Below, piece by piece: positions 26,746-35,292 of a stretch of 64,000 bases of DNA (the first letter of the stretch is position 1; each line of letters opens with the position of its first letter). Both the position numbers and the translations under genes were made by a program. The stretch comes from Ruegeria atlantica (GTDB lineage Bacteria > Pseudomonadota > Alphaproteobacteria > Rhodobacterales > Rhodobacteraceae). The stretch spans positions 186,001-250,000 of the forward strand of contig NZ_CYPU01000068.1 of NCBI RefSeq assembly GCF_001458195.1, read 5' to 3'. Under the pieces are notes generated by a model that was not told the DNA's origin, ran no database searches, and saw only the letters and a list, made by a program, of their open reading frames with translations.

Positions 26746-27219
26746 ATGAACAAGTTCAAATCTCTTATCGGCGGCGTCGCTCTGTCTGTTGCCATTGCAA
26801 GCTCGGCTCTGGCCGCTGGTGTTGAACTGAACGCAAGCTCGACCGGTCTGGCCATGCAGGGCTATGATCCCGTTGCCTACTTCACCGCTGGCGAGCCGAC
26901 CAAAGGTGACTACCGCATCACCACACTGCACAACGACGCAATGTATCGCTTTGCCAATGAAGAAAACAAAGCCGCGTTCGAAGAAAACCCCGAGGCCTAC
27001 CTGCCTGCATATGGCGGCTACTGCGCATTCGGCGCTGCGATGGGCTTCAAGTTTGACGGTGACCCGACCTACTGGAAGATCGTCGACAACAAGCTGTACC
27101 TGAACCTGTCGCAAGACATCCAGCAGCGCTGGGAAGGTGACATCCCTGGTTTTGTCGAACAAGCCAGCGCCAATTGGGAAACCATCGCGGATAAAACACC
27201 GGCGGAACTGCAGCAATAA
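26746..27219 (+). CDS. Secreted YHS-domain protein
   Basis: The 157-residue protein has a signal peptide (cut near ALAAG, residues 20-24). The mature part is a YHS-type domain: MQGYDPVAYFTAGEP, MYRFANEENKAAFEENPEAYLPAYGGYCAFGAAMG, read in parts, and KIVDNKLYLNLSQDIQQRW. YHS domains occur on metal-handling proteins; the Tyr/His/Ser-like ligand set is only partly kept here. AAAGGTG lies eight bases before the ATG. It is a single-gene unit ending at a strong terminator. The 190 bases upstream hold an imperfect TTGTGAA...TTCACAA pair (26566-26602) of unknown role. Confidence 0.87.
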   Translation: MNKFKSLIGGVALSVAIASSALAAGVELNASSTGLAMQGYDPVAYFTAGEPTKGDYRITTLHNDAMYRFANEENKAAFEENPEAYLPAYGGYCAFGAAMGFKFDGDPTYWKIVDNKLYLNLSQDIQQRWEGDIPGFVEQASANWETIADKTPAELQQ

Positions 27220-27240
27220 TTTCTGACATTCCCCAAATAG

Positions 27241-27270
27241 GCGGCGGCAGAGTATTCTGCCGCCGCTTTT
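27241..27270 (+). terminator. Rho-independent terminator after the YHS gene
   Basis: GCGGCGGCAGA at 27241-27251 pairs perfectly with 27256-27266 across a four-base loop, an 11-bp GC-rich stem, followed by TTTTCGTTTC. It lies about 20 bases after the YHS-protein stop and separates it from the convergent quinone oxidoreductase. Confidence 0.9.
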
Positions 27271-27311
27271 CGTTTCAAGATCAAACACCAACGAGCCGGG
27301 CTCAGTCGGTC

Positions 27312-28295
27312 TTACGGCTCCAGGACCGTGCTGCCTGTAGTCTGACGCGCTTCAAGAACCCGATGCGCCTCGGCCACCTGATCCAACGGGAACCGCTGGT
27401 CGATGTGGATTTTGACCTCGCCGCCCTCAACCTTGCCGAACAGCCGCCGTGCCATTGCCTGACAAACGGAAGGGTCGGCGATATGGGTAAACAACGTCGG
27501 TCGGGTGATTTTCAAGGAACCTTTCTTGCCCAAAATACCGATATCCATCAGCGGGACCGGACCTGAGGCATTGCCGAATGAGATCATCATTCCCAGGGGT
27601 TTCAGGCAGTCCAGCGAGCCATTGAACGTGTCCGCGCCGATGGAATCCATGACCACATCCACACCTTTGCCCCCGGTGATTTCGGCCACTCGTTCGGCAA
27701 AGTTCTCTGTCCGGTAGTTGATGCAATGCGCAGCCCCGTTGAACTGCGCGAGGCTGCATTTTTCGTCTGTTCCGGCTGTTCCGATCAGGGTGATGCCCTC
27801 GGACTTGGCCCATTGGCAGGCGATCAGACCAACGCCACCGGCGGCCGCGTGAAACAAAACCGTGTCACCCCGTTTCAAAGGCGTTGTCCGGTGAAACAGA
27901 TACTCGACCGTCATCCCCTTGAGCATCATCGCCGCAGCCGCGTCAAAAGAAATCCCTTCGGACATCGGACACACCTGCGCCGCTGGCATCACGCGCGCTT
28001 CACAATAGGCCCCGGCGGGTGCTGCGGCATAAGCCGCGCGTTGGCCCGATTTCAGATGGGTAACACCTTCGCCAACGGCCTCAATCACACCTGCCGCTTC
28101 CATGCCCAGCGCGTGCGGTAAATCCATCGGGTACAACCCGGTGCGCTGATAGACATCAATGAAGTTCAGCCCACAGGCCCGGTGGCGGATGCGAACCTCG
28201 CCGGGTCCGGGGTCGCCCAAGGGCCGGTCTTCGATCTTTAGAACTGCGGGACCGCCGTTTTCATGAATGACGACGGTTCTTGCCGTTTGCTGCAT
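27312..28295 (-). CDS. Quinone oxidoreductase, zinc-free MDR family (QorA-like)
   Basis: The 327-residue NADPH-dependent reductase belongs to the medium-chain dehydrogenase family of quinone reductases. Evidence is the N-terminal VVIHENGGPAVLKIEDRPL with GPGEVRIRHRACGLNFIDVYQRTGLY, and the nucleotide fold with FHAAAGGVGLIACQWAK, the family AAxGGVG loop. The zinc-ligand cysteines of alcohol dehydrogenases are absent. Such enzymes reduce quinones or enones with NADPH. It diverges from the DUF2189-type gene and converges on the YHS terminator. Related in type to the second quinone reductase at 29380 but not a close duplicate. Confidence 0.9.
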   Translation of the reverse strand: MQQTARTVVIHENGGPAVLKIEDRPLGDPGPGEVRIRHRACGLNFIDVYQRTGLYPMDLPHALGMEAAGVIEAVGEGVTHLKSGQRAAYAAAPAGAYCEARVMPAAQVCPMSEGISFDAAAAMMLKGMTVEYLFHRTTPLKRGDTVLFHAAAGGVGLIACQWAKSEGITLIGTAGTDEKCSLAQFNGAAHCINYRTENFAERVAEITGGKGVDVVMDSIGADTFNGSLDCLKPLGMMISFGNASGPVPLMDIGILGKKGSLKITRPTLFTHIADPSVCQAMARRLFGKVEGGEVKIHIDQRFPLDQVAEAHRVLEARQTTGSTVLEP

Positions 28296-28390
28296 GCTGA
28301 CCTCCTGTTGCCTGACGCCAAGCTAACACGCCTGTGAAACAGGGCAATTGGTAGGTTTTCGCTGCCGCGCAACCACAACGGGAAAAACTG

Positions 28391-28399
28391 TGCTATACT
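28391..28399 (+). promoter_or_regulatory. Candidate extended -10 element for the DUF2189-type gene
   Basis: TGC followed by TATACT forms an extended -10 box 88 bases before the gene start. No good -35 is seen at normal spacing. It is the best promoter-like site in the 190-base divergent gap; a CCTG-TGAAA-CAGG inverted repeat lies upstream near 28331-28343. Confidence 0.35.
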
Positions 28400-28486
28400 G
28401 GGGCCTGAGCGTTGCCGGCTGGTCCGGCCAAAGGCAACCACCGCCGGATTCAACCCGTTGCGCACTGGCAAAGGGAGGGGATCAAG

Positions 28487-29344
28487 ATGGCCAAAACAAT
28501 AGGAAATCCGATCAGTTGGGCCGCCCGAAACATCGGCGCGACCGGCGATCATATTACCGAAAGCGTGCACCACATCGGCAGCGCGGACACCCGGCATCTA
28601 CCGCAGGTGCAAACACTGACGATGCAGGACCTGAAGGCCTGTTTGCAGGCCGGGTACAATGATTTTCTGGAAACACGGGCGGATGCGATTTTCATCATAC
28701 TGGTTTACCCGATCGCAGGTCTGCTGATGTTCGGGTTCGGCCTTAATCGCAACATGGTTCCCCTTCTGGCACCGCTTATCATGGGTTTCGCACTAGTTGG
28801 TCCGATAGCAGCCGTGGGCCTTTACGAAATCAGCCGCAAACGCGAGCAAAGCGGCGAGGTCCATTGGCTGGACGCCTTGGGCGTCTTCCGGTCCCCGTCC
28901 TTCGGTGCAATTCTGGCCTTGGGGTTCTATCTGGTCATGCTGCTGCTGATTTGGCTGATGGTCGCGCAGAGCATCTATGTGCATACGCTTGGGCCTGATC
29001 TGCCCACCTCACTCGGGGCTTTCGTGACTCAGGTATTCACCACCGGCGCAGGCTGGTCCATGATCATTTTCGGCAATGCGATCGGGTTTCTATTCGCGCT
29101 GGTCGCATTGGCCATGAGCGTCGTCAGCTTTCCATTGCTGTTGGACCGTCCGGTCGGTCTGCCGGTGGCGGTCGTGACGTCGGTCCGGGTGTTGCGGCAT
29201 AACCCCGGTGTGATTTTGGCATGGGGGTTCATCGTAGCGGCCCTGTTGATCATCGGAGCCATCCCGATGCTGCTGGGGCTGATCGTTGTCATGCCAGTCC
29301 TGGGCCATGCAACCTGGCATCTTTACCGCCGCGCAGTGGTCTGA
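28487..29344 (+). CDS. DUF2189-type integral membrane protein
   Basis: The 285-residue inner-membrane protein has a soluble N-terminal 60 residues and then about six membrane segments. QTLTMQDLKACLQAGYNDFLETRADAIFI, in parts, and FALVGPIAAVGLYEISRKREQSGE match a widespread alphaproteobacterial family of unknown function (DUF2189, by recollection). GGGAGGGG precedes the ATG at 28487. It is a single-gene unit between two quinone oxidoreductases that are both on the other strand. No function can be given. Confidence 0.82.
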   Translation: MAKTIGNPISWAARNIGATGDHITESVHHIGSADTRHLPQVQTLTMQDLKACLQAGYNDFLETRADAIFIILVYPIAGLLMFGFGLNRNMVPLLAPLIMGFALVGPIAAVGLYEISRKREQSGEVHWLDALGVFRSPSFGAILALGFYLVMLLLIWLMVAQSIYVHTLGPDLPTSLGAFVTQVFTTGAGWSMIIFGNAIGFLFALVALAMSVVSFPLLLDRPVGLPVAVVTSVRVLRHNPGVILAWGFIVAALLIIGAIPMLLGLIVVMPVLGHATWHLYRRAVV

Positions 29345-29379
29345 TCGGAAAAAGCGCGGGATCTACCCGCGCCAAAGTT

Positions 29380-30366
29380 TTAACCAGCGACCTTGAGGAC
29401 AATCTTGCCGATGTGGCCCGAGCTTTCCATCCGCGCATGGGCGGCTGCCGCCTCGGCCAGATCAAACTCACTGTCCATGACGGGGGCCACCTTCCCAGCC
29501 TCCAGCAATGGCCAGACAGCCTCGCGCAAATCCTGCGCAATCTTCGCCTTTGCCAGATCACTTTGAGGGCGCAAAGTACTGCCAGTCAGGGTCAGGCGTT
29601 TGACCATCATCATCGCAAAGTTCAACTCGACCTTCGGACCTTGCAGGAAAGCGATCTGAACCAGACGCCCATCCTCGGCCAGAGCTTTGACGTTGCGCGG
29701 GATATAGTCGCCACCAACCATGTCGAGGATCAGGTTCGCCCCACCCTCAGCCCGCATGACGCCCACGAAGTCCTCATCCCGGTAATTGATCGCCCTCTCG
29801 GCCCCGAGGTTCACACAGGCCTCGCATTTCTCAGCAGATCCGGCGGTTGCAAACACCCGCGCACCAAACGCGTTCGCCAGCTGGATCGCTGTTGTGCCAA
29901 TGCCGCTGGACCCGCCATGCACCAGAAAACGCTCACCTGCCTTTAGACCGCCGCGCGTGAAAACGTTGGACCACACAGTAAAGAAGGTTTCGGGCAGGCA
30001 CGCGGCCTCTTTCATCCCCATTCCCGAAGGAACTGGCAGACAGTGCGCAGCGGGTGTGGCCACATATTCCGCATATCCGCCACCGGGCAGCAAGGCACAG
30101 ACCTGATCGCCGATAGCCAGACCCTCGACCCCGGCACCAACGGCAACAACCTCACCCGATGCTTCAAGCCCCGGCAAATCGCTGGCGCCTTGCGGCGGAT
30201 CATAGGCCCCGGCACGCTGCAGCGCATCCGGGCGGTTCACACCCGCATAGGCCACTTTCAGGATCACCTGCCCGGCTTGTGGTTCCGGCACCGGGCGTTC
30301 CGTCAGTTGCAGAACATCCGGACCACCGGGTTTGGTGATTTCGACAGCGCGCATCATCTGGGTCAT
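29380..30366 (-). CDS. NAD(P)H:quinone oxidoreductase, PIG3/TIGR02824-like
   Basis: The 328-residue protein is a zinc-free MDR reductase with the PIG3-type pattern: MRAVEITKPGGPDVLQL near the start, YAGVNRPDALQRAGAYDPP, LVHGGSSGIGTTAIQLANAFGARVFATAGS, in parts, and LILDMVGGDYIPRN. Relatives reduce quinones with NADPH. The ATG at 30366 is used because AAGGAGA lies eight bases upstream; a longer frame would place that site inside the gene. It is 35 bases from the convergent DUF2189-type stop and 55 bases from the COQ9 gene, so likely cotranscribed with COQ9. Confidence 0.91.
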   Translation of the reverse strand: MTQMMRAVEITKPGGPDVLQLTERPVPEPQAGQVILKVAYAGVNRPDALQRAGAYDPPQGASDLPGLEASGEVVAVGAGVEGLAIGDQVCALLPGGGYAEYVATPAAHCLPVPSGMGMKEAACLPETFFTVWSNVFTRGGLKAGERFLVHGGSSGIGTTAIQLANAFGARVFATAGSAEKCEACVNLGAERAINYRDEDFVGVMRAEGGANLILDMVGGDYIPRNVKALAEDGRLVQIAFLQGPKVELNFAMMMVKRLTLTGSTLRPQSDLAKAKIAQDLREAVWPLLEAGKVAPVMDSEFDLAEAAAAHARMESSGHIGKIVLKVAG

Positions 30367-30421
30367 GGGCAAATCTCCTTTGCCCAATGCCTAGCAGGCA
30401 ATTTCTGGAAGGCCCAGACGC

Positions 30422-31114
30422 TTACTTGCGCGGGTTCAACATACCCGGCAAATCAGCCCGTATCTTTGTCGGCGCTTTTACCTGACCAGCCAACCAGTTC
30501 GGCACCGCCAGAAACGGTTTGAACAACGGGTTGTCATTCACCTGCGCCTTGATCTTTTCGAACTGCATGACGTTGTCTATCCGCCGATCCAGAAACTCCC
30601 AGGTTTTCTGGTGATCGGGGGAATCATCGCCCAGCCAGAACAGCAGGGTCGAGGAATAGACGCCCGACAACGTCGCCCGTTTCGTGTACCAGTTCACGTC
30701 TTCCGAGGAATCGCCCAGCGTGTCCCAGATCAGATCGCAGGTCTGCCACAAGGCTTTTGCCCCATCGGCTGCGTGGGTGGGCAGCGAAAACAACGTCATA
30801 CCCCGGCGAACAAGCTCTTTGTCCGGAACCGCCTCAAGCCGGAACCGAACCGCAGCGGCGATTCGCTCGCGGAACTTCAACTCGCTCAGGTCCGACGACT
30901 TCAGCCGATCCTCCATCGCCGCGTCGCCGCGCGCGTGAAAGGCCAGTGCCAGATCAACCGCGCCACGGGGGCAAATCGCGCGCGCCAGCGTGTCATCTAT
31001 ATCGCAATCTAAGATAGCTGCACGAAAGCTGGCTTCGGACCAGCCGTCAAACGGCACATGGATCAAAATCGCGTCCAACAACTGCTGCTTGGTGTCTTCA
31101 TATGTGGTGGTCAT
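30422..31114 (-). CDS. COQ9 family protein (ubiquinone biosynthesis)
   Basis: COQ9 proteins bind lipid or quinone intermediates and assist hydroxylation in ubiquinone synthesis; they are typical of alphaproteobacteria and mitochondria. The 230-residue protein shows LLDAILIHVPFDGWSEASF at the start, DLALAFHARGDAAMEDRL and the C-terminal DDSPDHQKTWEFLDRRIDNVMQFEK region, read in parts. The ATG at 31114 has CGGAGA seven bases upstream. It diverges from rpsU and is followed by a quinone reductase gene, a sensible pairing. Confidence 0.9.
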   Translation of the reverse strand: MTTTYEDTKQQLLDAILIHVPFDGWSEASFRAAILDCDIDDTLARAICPRGAVDLALAFHARGDAAMEDRLKSSDLSELKFRERIAAAVRFRLEAVPDKELVRRGMTLFSLPTHAADGAKALWQTCDLIWDTLGDSSEDVNWYTKRATLSGVYSSTLLFWLGDDSPDHQKTWEFLDRRIDNVMQFEKIKAQVNDNPLFKPFLAVPNWLAGQVKAPTKIRADLPGMLNPRK

Positions 31115-31143
31115 GGCGGTTCTCCGGTTCTGGGGACCAGTAC

Positions 31144-31172
31144 TAGACAAGATAGAACGGCTTTGCTATACG
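31144..31172 (+). promoter_or_regulatory. Candidate sigma-70-type promoter of rpsU
   Basis: TAGACA at 31144-31149 and TATACG at 31167-31172 are separated by exactly 17 bases, close to the -35/-10 consensus. The site is 54 bases before the rpsU start, with AAAGGTGG as ribosome site between them. Confidence 0.6.
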
Positions 31173-31225
31173 GCCAATTCCTGCAATTTCCTTGCAACTC
31201 TATCTAGAAAGGTGGTGACAACCAC

Positions 31226-31432
31226 ATGCAGGTTAGTGTTCGCGACAATAACGTCGATCAGGCGCTTCGTGCCCTGAAGAAAAAGCTGCAGCGCGAAGGC
31301 GTGTTCCGCGAAATGAAGCTTAAGCAACATTTCGAGAAACCGTCCGAGAAAAAAGCGCGCGAGAAAGCTGAAGCGATCCGCCGTGCCCGTAAACTGGCAC
31401 GTAAGAAAGCACAGCGCGAAGGTTTGCTCTAA
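31226..31432 (+). CDS. rpsU: 30S ribosomal protein S21
   Basis: S21 is a small basic protein of the 30S subunit that helps mRNA pairing at initiation. The 68-residue sequence starts [20 protein letters not shown], has [20 protein letters not shown] and ends in a run of Arg/Lys helices, which is the standard family pattern at normal length. It is a single-gene unit with its own promoter (TAGACA-17-TATACG), a strong ribosome site and a terminator just after it. It diverges from coq9. Confidence 0.97.
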   Translation: MQVSVRDNNVDQALRALKKKLQREGVFREMKLKQHFEKPSEKKAREKAEAIRRARKLARKKAQREGLL

Positions 31433-31466
31433 AACCTCGCTCGTCCAGCTTTGGATGACACTATTT

Positions 31467-31505
31467 GACGACCCCCGAGGCATCGCCCGGGGGTTTGTCG
31501 TTTTT
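31467..31505 (+). terminator. Rho-independent terminator after rpsU
   Basis: ACCCCCG (31471-31477) pairs with CGGGGGT (31488-31494); inner GGC/GCC pairs add to the stem, and flanking CGAC/GTCG extends it. TTTTT follows at 31501-31505. The rest of the gap to 31725 (about 220 bases) holds nothing I can identify apart from the ribosome site of the next gene. Confidence 0.88.
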
Positions 31506-31725
31506 AGGGTCGGATGATTTATGCCGACTCGGGCCGCCCACGCGCGACAAGCTGCCATTTCCCCCTCAGCAACATTTTGCCCGGCATTTTGCAGCGCAGC
31601 GAATCCCGTGGCGGTAGCACTGACCCGCCAAAACTCGCCTCTGAACACGCCATCCCTATGAAGGCCGTATCGAGCCTTTGTAACTGGCGCCGTCTACCAC
31701 GACAAAAAACCAATCGGAGGCAAAA

Positions 31726-32673
31726 ATGTCGACTGCAAGTAGTATCGAACAAGAAATGCTGGCGCTGATTAACCAAGAGCGCACATCCCGCGGGCTGGAC
31801 CCCCTACAGCTTGAAACGCGGCTGAACGACTCGTCCGAGGATCACAGTGAATGGATGCTGGAAACTGACAGGTTCAGCCACACCGGCTCGGGTGGTTCCA
31901 GCGCCACGCAGCGGATGGAAATGGCCGGGTTCGACTTCTCGGGCAACTGGCGGTCAGGTGAAAACATCGCCTGGCAATCCGAGCGCGGCGCGCCAGGCAT
32001 CAGCGATGACATCGCCCAGCTTCATCAGAACCTTATGAACAGCCCCGGTCACCGCGCCAATATTCTGAACCCGGATTTCAAATATATCGGAATCGGCATT
32101 GAAACCGGCGACATGCAGGGTTTTGACGCTGTGATGGTGACGCAGAACTTTGCTGCCACCCAGGGGGAGGTCATGCTGGACAACGGCTCTGCCACTCCGT
32201 CGGCGCCGACGCCACCGGTTGAAGAAACCCCGCAGCCCGAAGAGCCGGTTGCCGAAGTGCCAGAACCCGAGGTTACCGAGCCTGAGGAACCCGTAGCCGA
32301 AACGCCGGATACCGACACCAAGGAACCGGCACCAGAAACGCCTGACACCGATGTCACCGAGACCAAAGAGCCGGAGCCTGAAACACCTGGAACCGAAGAA
32401 CCGGAAGAAGTCGCATGTTTTGACGTTCAGGAGTTTCTTGCCGAGATCCGGGCATTCGCCCAATCGATTCAGGCGCAGTTCGACCAGTTTGATTGGAACG
32501 ACACGGACTATGCCGATGCGGACCCCGAAACCGACGATTTCGATATGGTGATGACCGGCGATGACAATCCTGTGGACGATGTTGAGACATGTTCTGACAT
32601 GGCCGGCGACAACTCAGGTGATGTCTTTGTGTTCAACTATTATGATTTCGACTGCATGATGGACGCCGCTTAA
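31726..32673 (+). CDS. CAP/SCP-domain protein with Pro/Glu/Thr repeats and acidic tail
   Basis: Residues 1-150 form a CAP (SCP/PR1-like) domain: MLALINQERTSRGLDPL, SEWMLETDRFSHTG, SGENIAW and MNSPGHRANILNPDFKYIGIGI are the family motifs. Residues 155-225 are a low-complexity linker of repeated PEEPVAE, PETPDTD and TKEPEPETPGT units. The last 90 residues are strongly acidic, with cysteines and many Asp. There is no signal peptide at the start, although CAP proteins are usually extracellular, so a signal-independent export route is possible. GGAGG precedes the ATG. It stands alone between rpsU and ppk2. Confidence 0.87.
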   Translation: MSTASSIEQEMLALINQERTSRGLDPLQLETRLNDSSEDHSEWMLETDRFSHTGSGGSSATQRMEMAGFDFSGNWRSGENIAWQSERGAPGISDDIAQLHQNLMNSPGHRANILNPDFKYIGIGIETGDMQGFDAVMVTQNFAATQGEVMLDNGSATPSAPTPPVEETPQPEEPVAEVPEPEVTEPEEPVAETPDTDTKEPAPETPDTDVTETKEPEPETPGTEEPEEVACFDVQEFLAEIRAFAQSIQAQFDQFDWNDTDYADADPETDDFDMVMTGDDNPVDDVETCSDMAGDNSGDVFVFNYYDFDCMMDAA

Positions 32674-32733
32674 CGGATACCACGGTGCGGGGCGGGGGCG
32701 ACCCTGCCTCGCACCAATTTCTACTTCTATAGT

Positions 32734-33651
32734 TCAATAGACCTTTGGAACGTACAGATCGTCCGGCAGAATCCGGCGCTCATATTCCGGGTTGTACTTT
32801 CGATCTGGCAGATCGACCTTTTCCTGCGGCACATCCGAATACGGGATCTTGGTCAGCAGGTGTTCAATACAATTCAGGCGCTCGCGCTTTTTGTCATTGC
32901 CTTCGACGATGTACCAGGGCGCTTCGGATATGTTCGTGCGGAACAACATGTCCTCCTTGGCCTTGGTGTAGGATTCCCACCGAATGCGCGATTCCAGATC
33001 CATCGGCGACAGCTTCCACTGCTTCATCGGATCGTGAATGCGCATCAGGAATCTCAACTGCTGTTCTTCGTCGGTGATCGAGAACCAATATTTCAGCAGG
33101 ATGATCCCCGACCGGACCAGCATCCGTTCGAATTCGGGAACGTCCTGAAAGAACTGTTCGACCTGATCTTCGCTGGCAAAACCCATGACCCGTTCGACAC
33201 CGGCCCTGTTATACCAGGACCGGTCGAACAGAACGATTTCGCCAGCTGCGGGCAGGTGCGGCACGTAGCGTTGGAAATACCACTGGCTTTGTTCCCTGCG
33301 ACTCGGTGCAGGCAACGCAACCACACGCGCAACACGCGGGTTCAGGCGCTGGGTAATCCGCTTGATTACCCCCCCTTTACCGGCGCTGTCGCGACCTTCG
33401 AACAGGATGCACACTTTGGCGCCGGTATGTTGAACCCAATCCTGCACTCTGATCAGTTCGGCCTGCAATCGCAGCAGGTTCTGGAAGTAGACCTTGCGGT
33501 CCAACATGTCGGGATGCTGTTCCTTGTAGATCTTGCGAACTTCCATCGACAGCATCGGCTCACTGAATTCGATTTCGAAATCTTCGTCCAACGTGTCTTC
33601 GAGCTCGGCTTCCAGCCAGTCTTTTGGGGCGTCATTTTGTTGGTAAGCCAA
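32734..33651 (-). CDS. ppk2: Polyphosphate kinase 2
   Basis: PPK2 enzymes transfer phosphate between polyphosphate and nucleoside di- or monophosphates. The 305-residue protein has Walker A GRDSAGKGG (about 86-94), the FDRSWYNRAGVERVMGF lid and Walker B region, and YIVEGNDKKRERLN near the end: a one-domain PPK2. The TTG at 33651 is preferred since AAGGAG lies six bases upstream; a TTG seven codons earlier has a weaker site and no in-frame ATG occurs before residue 33. The C-terminus converges on the CAP-domain gene about 60 bases away. Confidence 0.93.
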   Translation of the reverse strand: MAYQQNDAPKDWLEAELEDTLDEDFEIEFSEPMLSMEVRKIYKEQHPDMLDRKVYFQNLLRLQAELIRVQDWVQHTGAKVCILFEGRDSAGKGGVIKRITQRLNPRVARVVALPAPSRREQSQWYFQRYVPHLPAAGEIVLFDRSWYNRAGVERVMGFASEDQVEQFFQDVPEFERMLVRSGIILLKYWFSITDEEQQLRFLMRIHDPMKQWKLSPMDLESRIRWESYTKAKEDMLFRTNISEAPWYIVEGNDKKRERLNCIEHLLTKIPYSDVPQEKVDLPDRKYNPEYERRILPDDLYVPKVY

Positions 33652-33742
33652 GATCTGCTCCTTATCAGTCAACGGGTTCCGACCATACCCAGAGAGTGTG
33701 ACCGCCTGATGTCATCAGAAATAATTGATGAACGCTCCGCGC

Positions 33743-33811
33743 CGGTTCAATATCAAGTTGGTGCGGTGCCGTAAAACAGGCAGATGTACGGTCATCCCTA
33801 TAATTGAACCG
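33743..33811 (+). promoter_or_regulatory. Inverted repeat pair and perfect -10 box before the CPBP protease gene
   Basis: CGGTTCAAT (33743-33751) and ATTGAACCG (33803-33811) are exact inverted copies 51 bases apart. A perfect TATAAT lies at 33799-33804 on the plus strand and overlaps the second copy. No convincing -35 is seen. The 288-base gap 33652-33939 separates ppk2 and the protease gene, and I see nothing else in it. An operator acting on one or both genes is inferred. Confidence 0.45.
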
Positions 33812-33939
33812 ACCTGCGCCTGGATACAAGCGTCTGAATTGACGCAACGCCAGCAGTTAGGCACAGGCTGCCCCTGCACGGCCTTGCCATTTGGGGGTGT
33901 CCGACGGCATCAATACGCACCTGAATACATGAGAGAGCC

Positions 33940-34779
33940 GTGGCGCATTTTGTATCTCTTCTGCCATTGATATGGCCCTGGTTCATACTGATCGCCGGCA
34001 TGGTCAGTGCGGCCTCGGGCCGGCGGCAACTTGGCCTGACGCTGCTGTTGGTGTTTGGTTTTGCCGCCCTCGCCATGGGGCTGGTCACGCCTTTGGCTGT
34101 TGGAGTTGTTGCAGCTGGATTGCTGGGTGCTGCGGCCCTGAACCATCTCACAGGCACCGGCGCGGCGGTTGGCCACGTCATGTTGATCGGTTGGTGTCTT
34201 GCATTGGGCGCGCATCTGGTGCCCGGATTTCAAAACCTGCTGGTACTTGACCGGATCTACGCCGGGCCGGACAGCTCGGCGTTTTCAATGTACTTGAATC
34301 TGGACAAGCCAATGGTGCTGTTCGCGGTCCTGCTGGCCTGGCCGGGAATGACCGATTCAGCGAGACCTGTCCAGAGAACACCGTTGCTGGTGGGCCTCGC
34401 GACCTTGCCCGCCCTCTTCGCCTTTGGGCTGGCCGCGCAGGCCATCCGGCCAGAACTCAGCCTACCGCCTTGGTGGCTGATTTTTGCATTGTCGAACCTG
34501 TTTCTGACCTGCCTGACGGAAGAGGCTTTTTTCCGCGGGTACCTGCAGTCGCTTATTGCGTCCAAACTTGGTGCAGCACTTGGTGTGACTCTGGCCAGCT
34601 TTCTGTTTGGTCTGGCGCATTTTGCAGGGGGTCAGGCCCTGGTCGCTTATGCCGCGATTCTTGGCGCGGCCTGTGGTTTGGGATTTTATGCGACCGGTCG
34701 GTTGTGGGTGCCCGTTATGATGCATTTCGGCTTCAATGCCATGCATCTGATCCTGTTCACCTACCCGACCCCAGTCTGA
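33940..34779 (+). CDS. CPBP family intramembrane metalloprotease
   Basis: The 279-residue inner-membrane protein has about eight hydrophobic segments and the three CPBP/CAAX-protease motifs: EEAFFRGYLQ (about 193-202), LAHFAGGQ and a terminal HFGFNAMH. The glutamates and histidines bind zinc in this family, whose bacterial members process signal or lipoprotein substrates or have immunity roles. The start is a GTG at 33940 with a GAGAGAG stretch upstream; this start is moderately sure. The last bases lie three bases from the convergent lrp gene. Confidence 0.88.
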   Translation: MAHFVSLLPLIWPWFILIAGMVSAASGRRQLGLTLLLVFGFAALAMGLVTPLAVGVVAAGLLGAAALNHLTGTGAAVGHVMLIGWCLALGAHLVPGFQNLLVLDRIYAGPDSSAFSMYLNLDKPMVLFAVLLAWPGMTDSARPVQRTPLLVGLATLPALFAFGLAAQAIRPELSLPPWWLIFALSNLFLTCLTEEAFFRGYLQSLIASKLGAALGVTLASFLFGLAHFAGGQALVAYAAILGAACGLGFYATGRLWVPVMMHFGFNAMHLILFTYPTPV

Positions 34780-34782
34780 CGG

Positions 34783-35241
34783 TCACACCGGCAAGGCCGT
34801 CGTCTTAAACACAGTGCGCAAGGCAAATGAGCTTTGCATTTGCGCTACGCCGGGCAAACGCGACAGGTACTGACGGTGAATTCGGGCGAAATCCTCGGTG
34901 TTCTCGGCGACGACCTTCAGAATATAGTCCGCCGTCCCCGCCATAAGATGACACTCCAGAACGTCCGGAATGCGCGCCACCGCTTTTTCGAACGCATCCA
35001 AAAGCTCTTCGGCCTGGCCCTGCAAGGTGATCTCAACAAACACGGTGGTCGGGACGTTCATCTTGCGTGCATCCAGCAGCGCAACATAGTTTCGGATGTA
35101 CCCTTCGGCCTCAAGCCGTTGGACCCGCCGATGACACGCCGACGGCGACAGATTCACCTGATCTGACAACTCGGCATTCGACATCCTGCCGTTTCTCTGC
35201 AGGGCGGCCAGAATCTTTCTATCGGTCGTATCGAGGCTCAT
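34783..35241 (-). CDS. Lrp/AsnC family transcription regulator
   Basis: The 152-residue protein has the N-terminal winged helix (LDTTDRKILAALQRNGRMSNAELSDQVNLSPSACHRRVQRLEAEGYI, read in parts, residues 3-47) and a C-terminal RAM ligand-binding domain with VPDVLECHLMAGTADYILKV-type pattern. It diverges from ald with 138 bases between, the arrangement of known Lrp-type activators of alanine dehydrogenase that sense alanine. The ATG at 35241 is the start of the conserved part; an upstream in-frame extension is not protein-like. Confidence 0.92.
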   Translation of the reverse strand: MSLDTTDRKILAALQRNGRMSNAELSDQVNLSPSACHRRVQRLEAEGYIRNYVALLDARKMNVPTTVFVEITLQGQAEELLDAFEKAVARIPDVLECHLMAGTADYILKVVAENTEDFARIHRQYLSRLPGVAQMQSSFALRTVFKTTALPV

Positions 35242-35253
35242 ACGCGCAAGTCC

Positions 35254-35292
35254 TTTGCAAGAAATTCCAATAATACCGAAGATTCTCGCAAA
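35254..35292. promoter_or_regulatory. Candidate Lrp-type operator between the regulator and ald
   Basis: TTTGCAAGAA (35254-35263) and TTCTCGCAAA (35283-35292) are inverted copies with one mismatch, 19 bases apart, in an AT-rich stretch of the divergent gap. Lrp-family proteins bind degenerate dyads of this kind next to the genes they control. The rest of the gap contains AATTGCA repeats at about 35324-35345 that may be further half-sites. Confidence 0.5.

Noticed and set aside
33710..33774. A 21-codon frame with an ATG in the ppk2/CPBP gap
   Set aside because: It is too short, lacks a ribosome site and resembles no known small protein.
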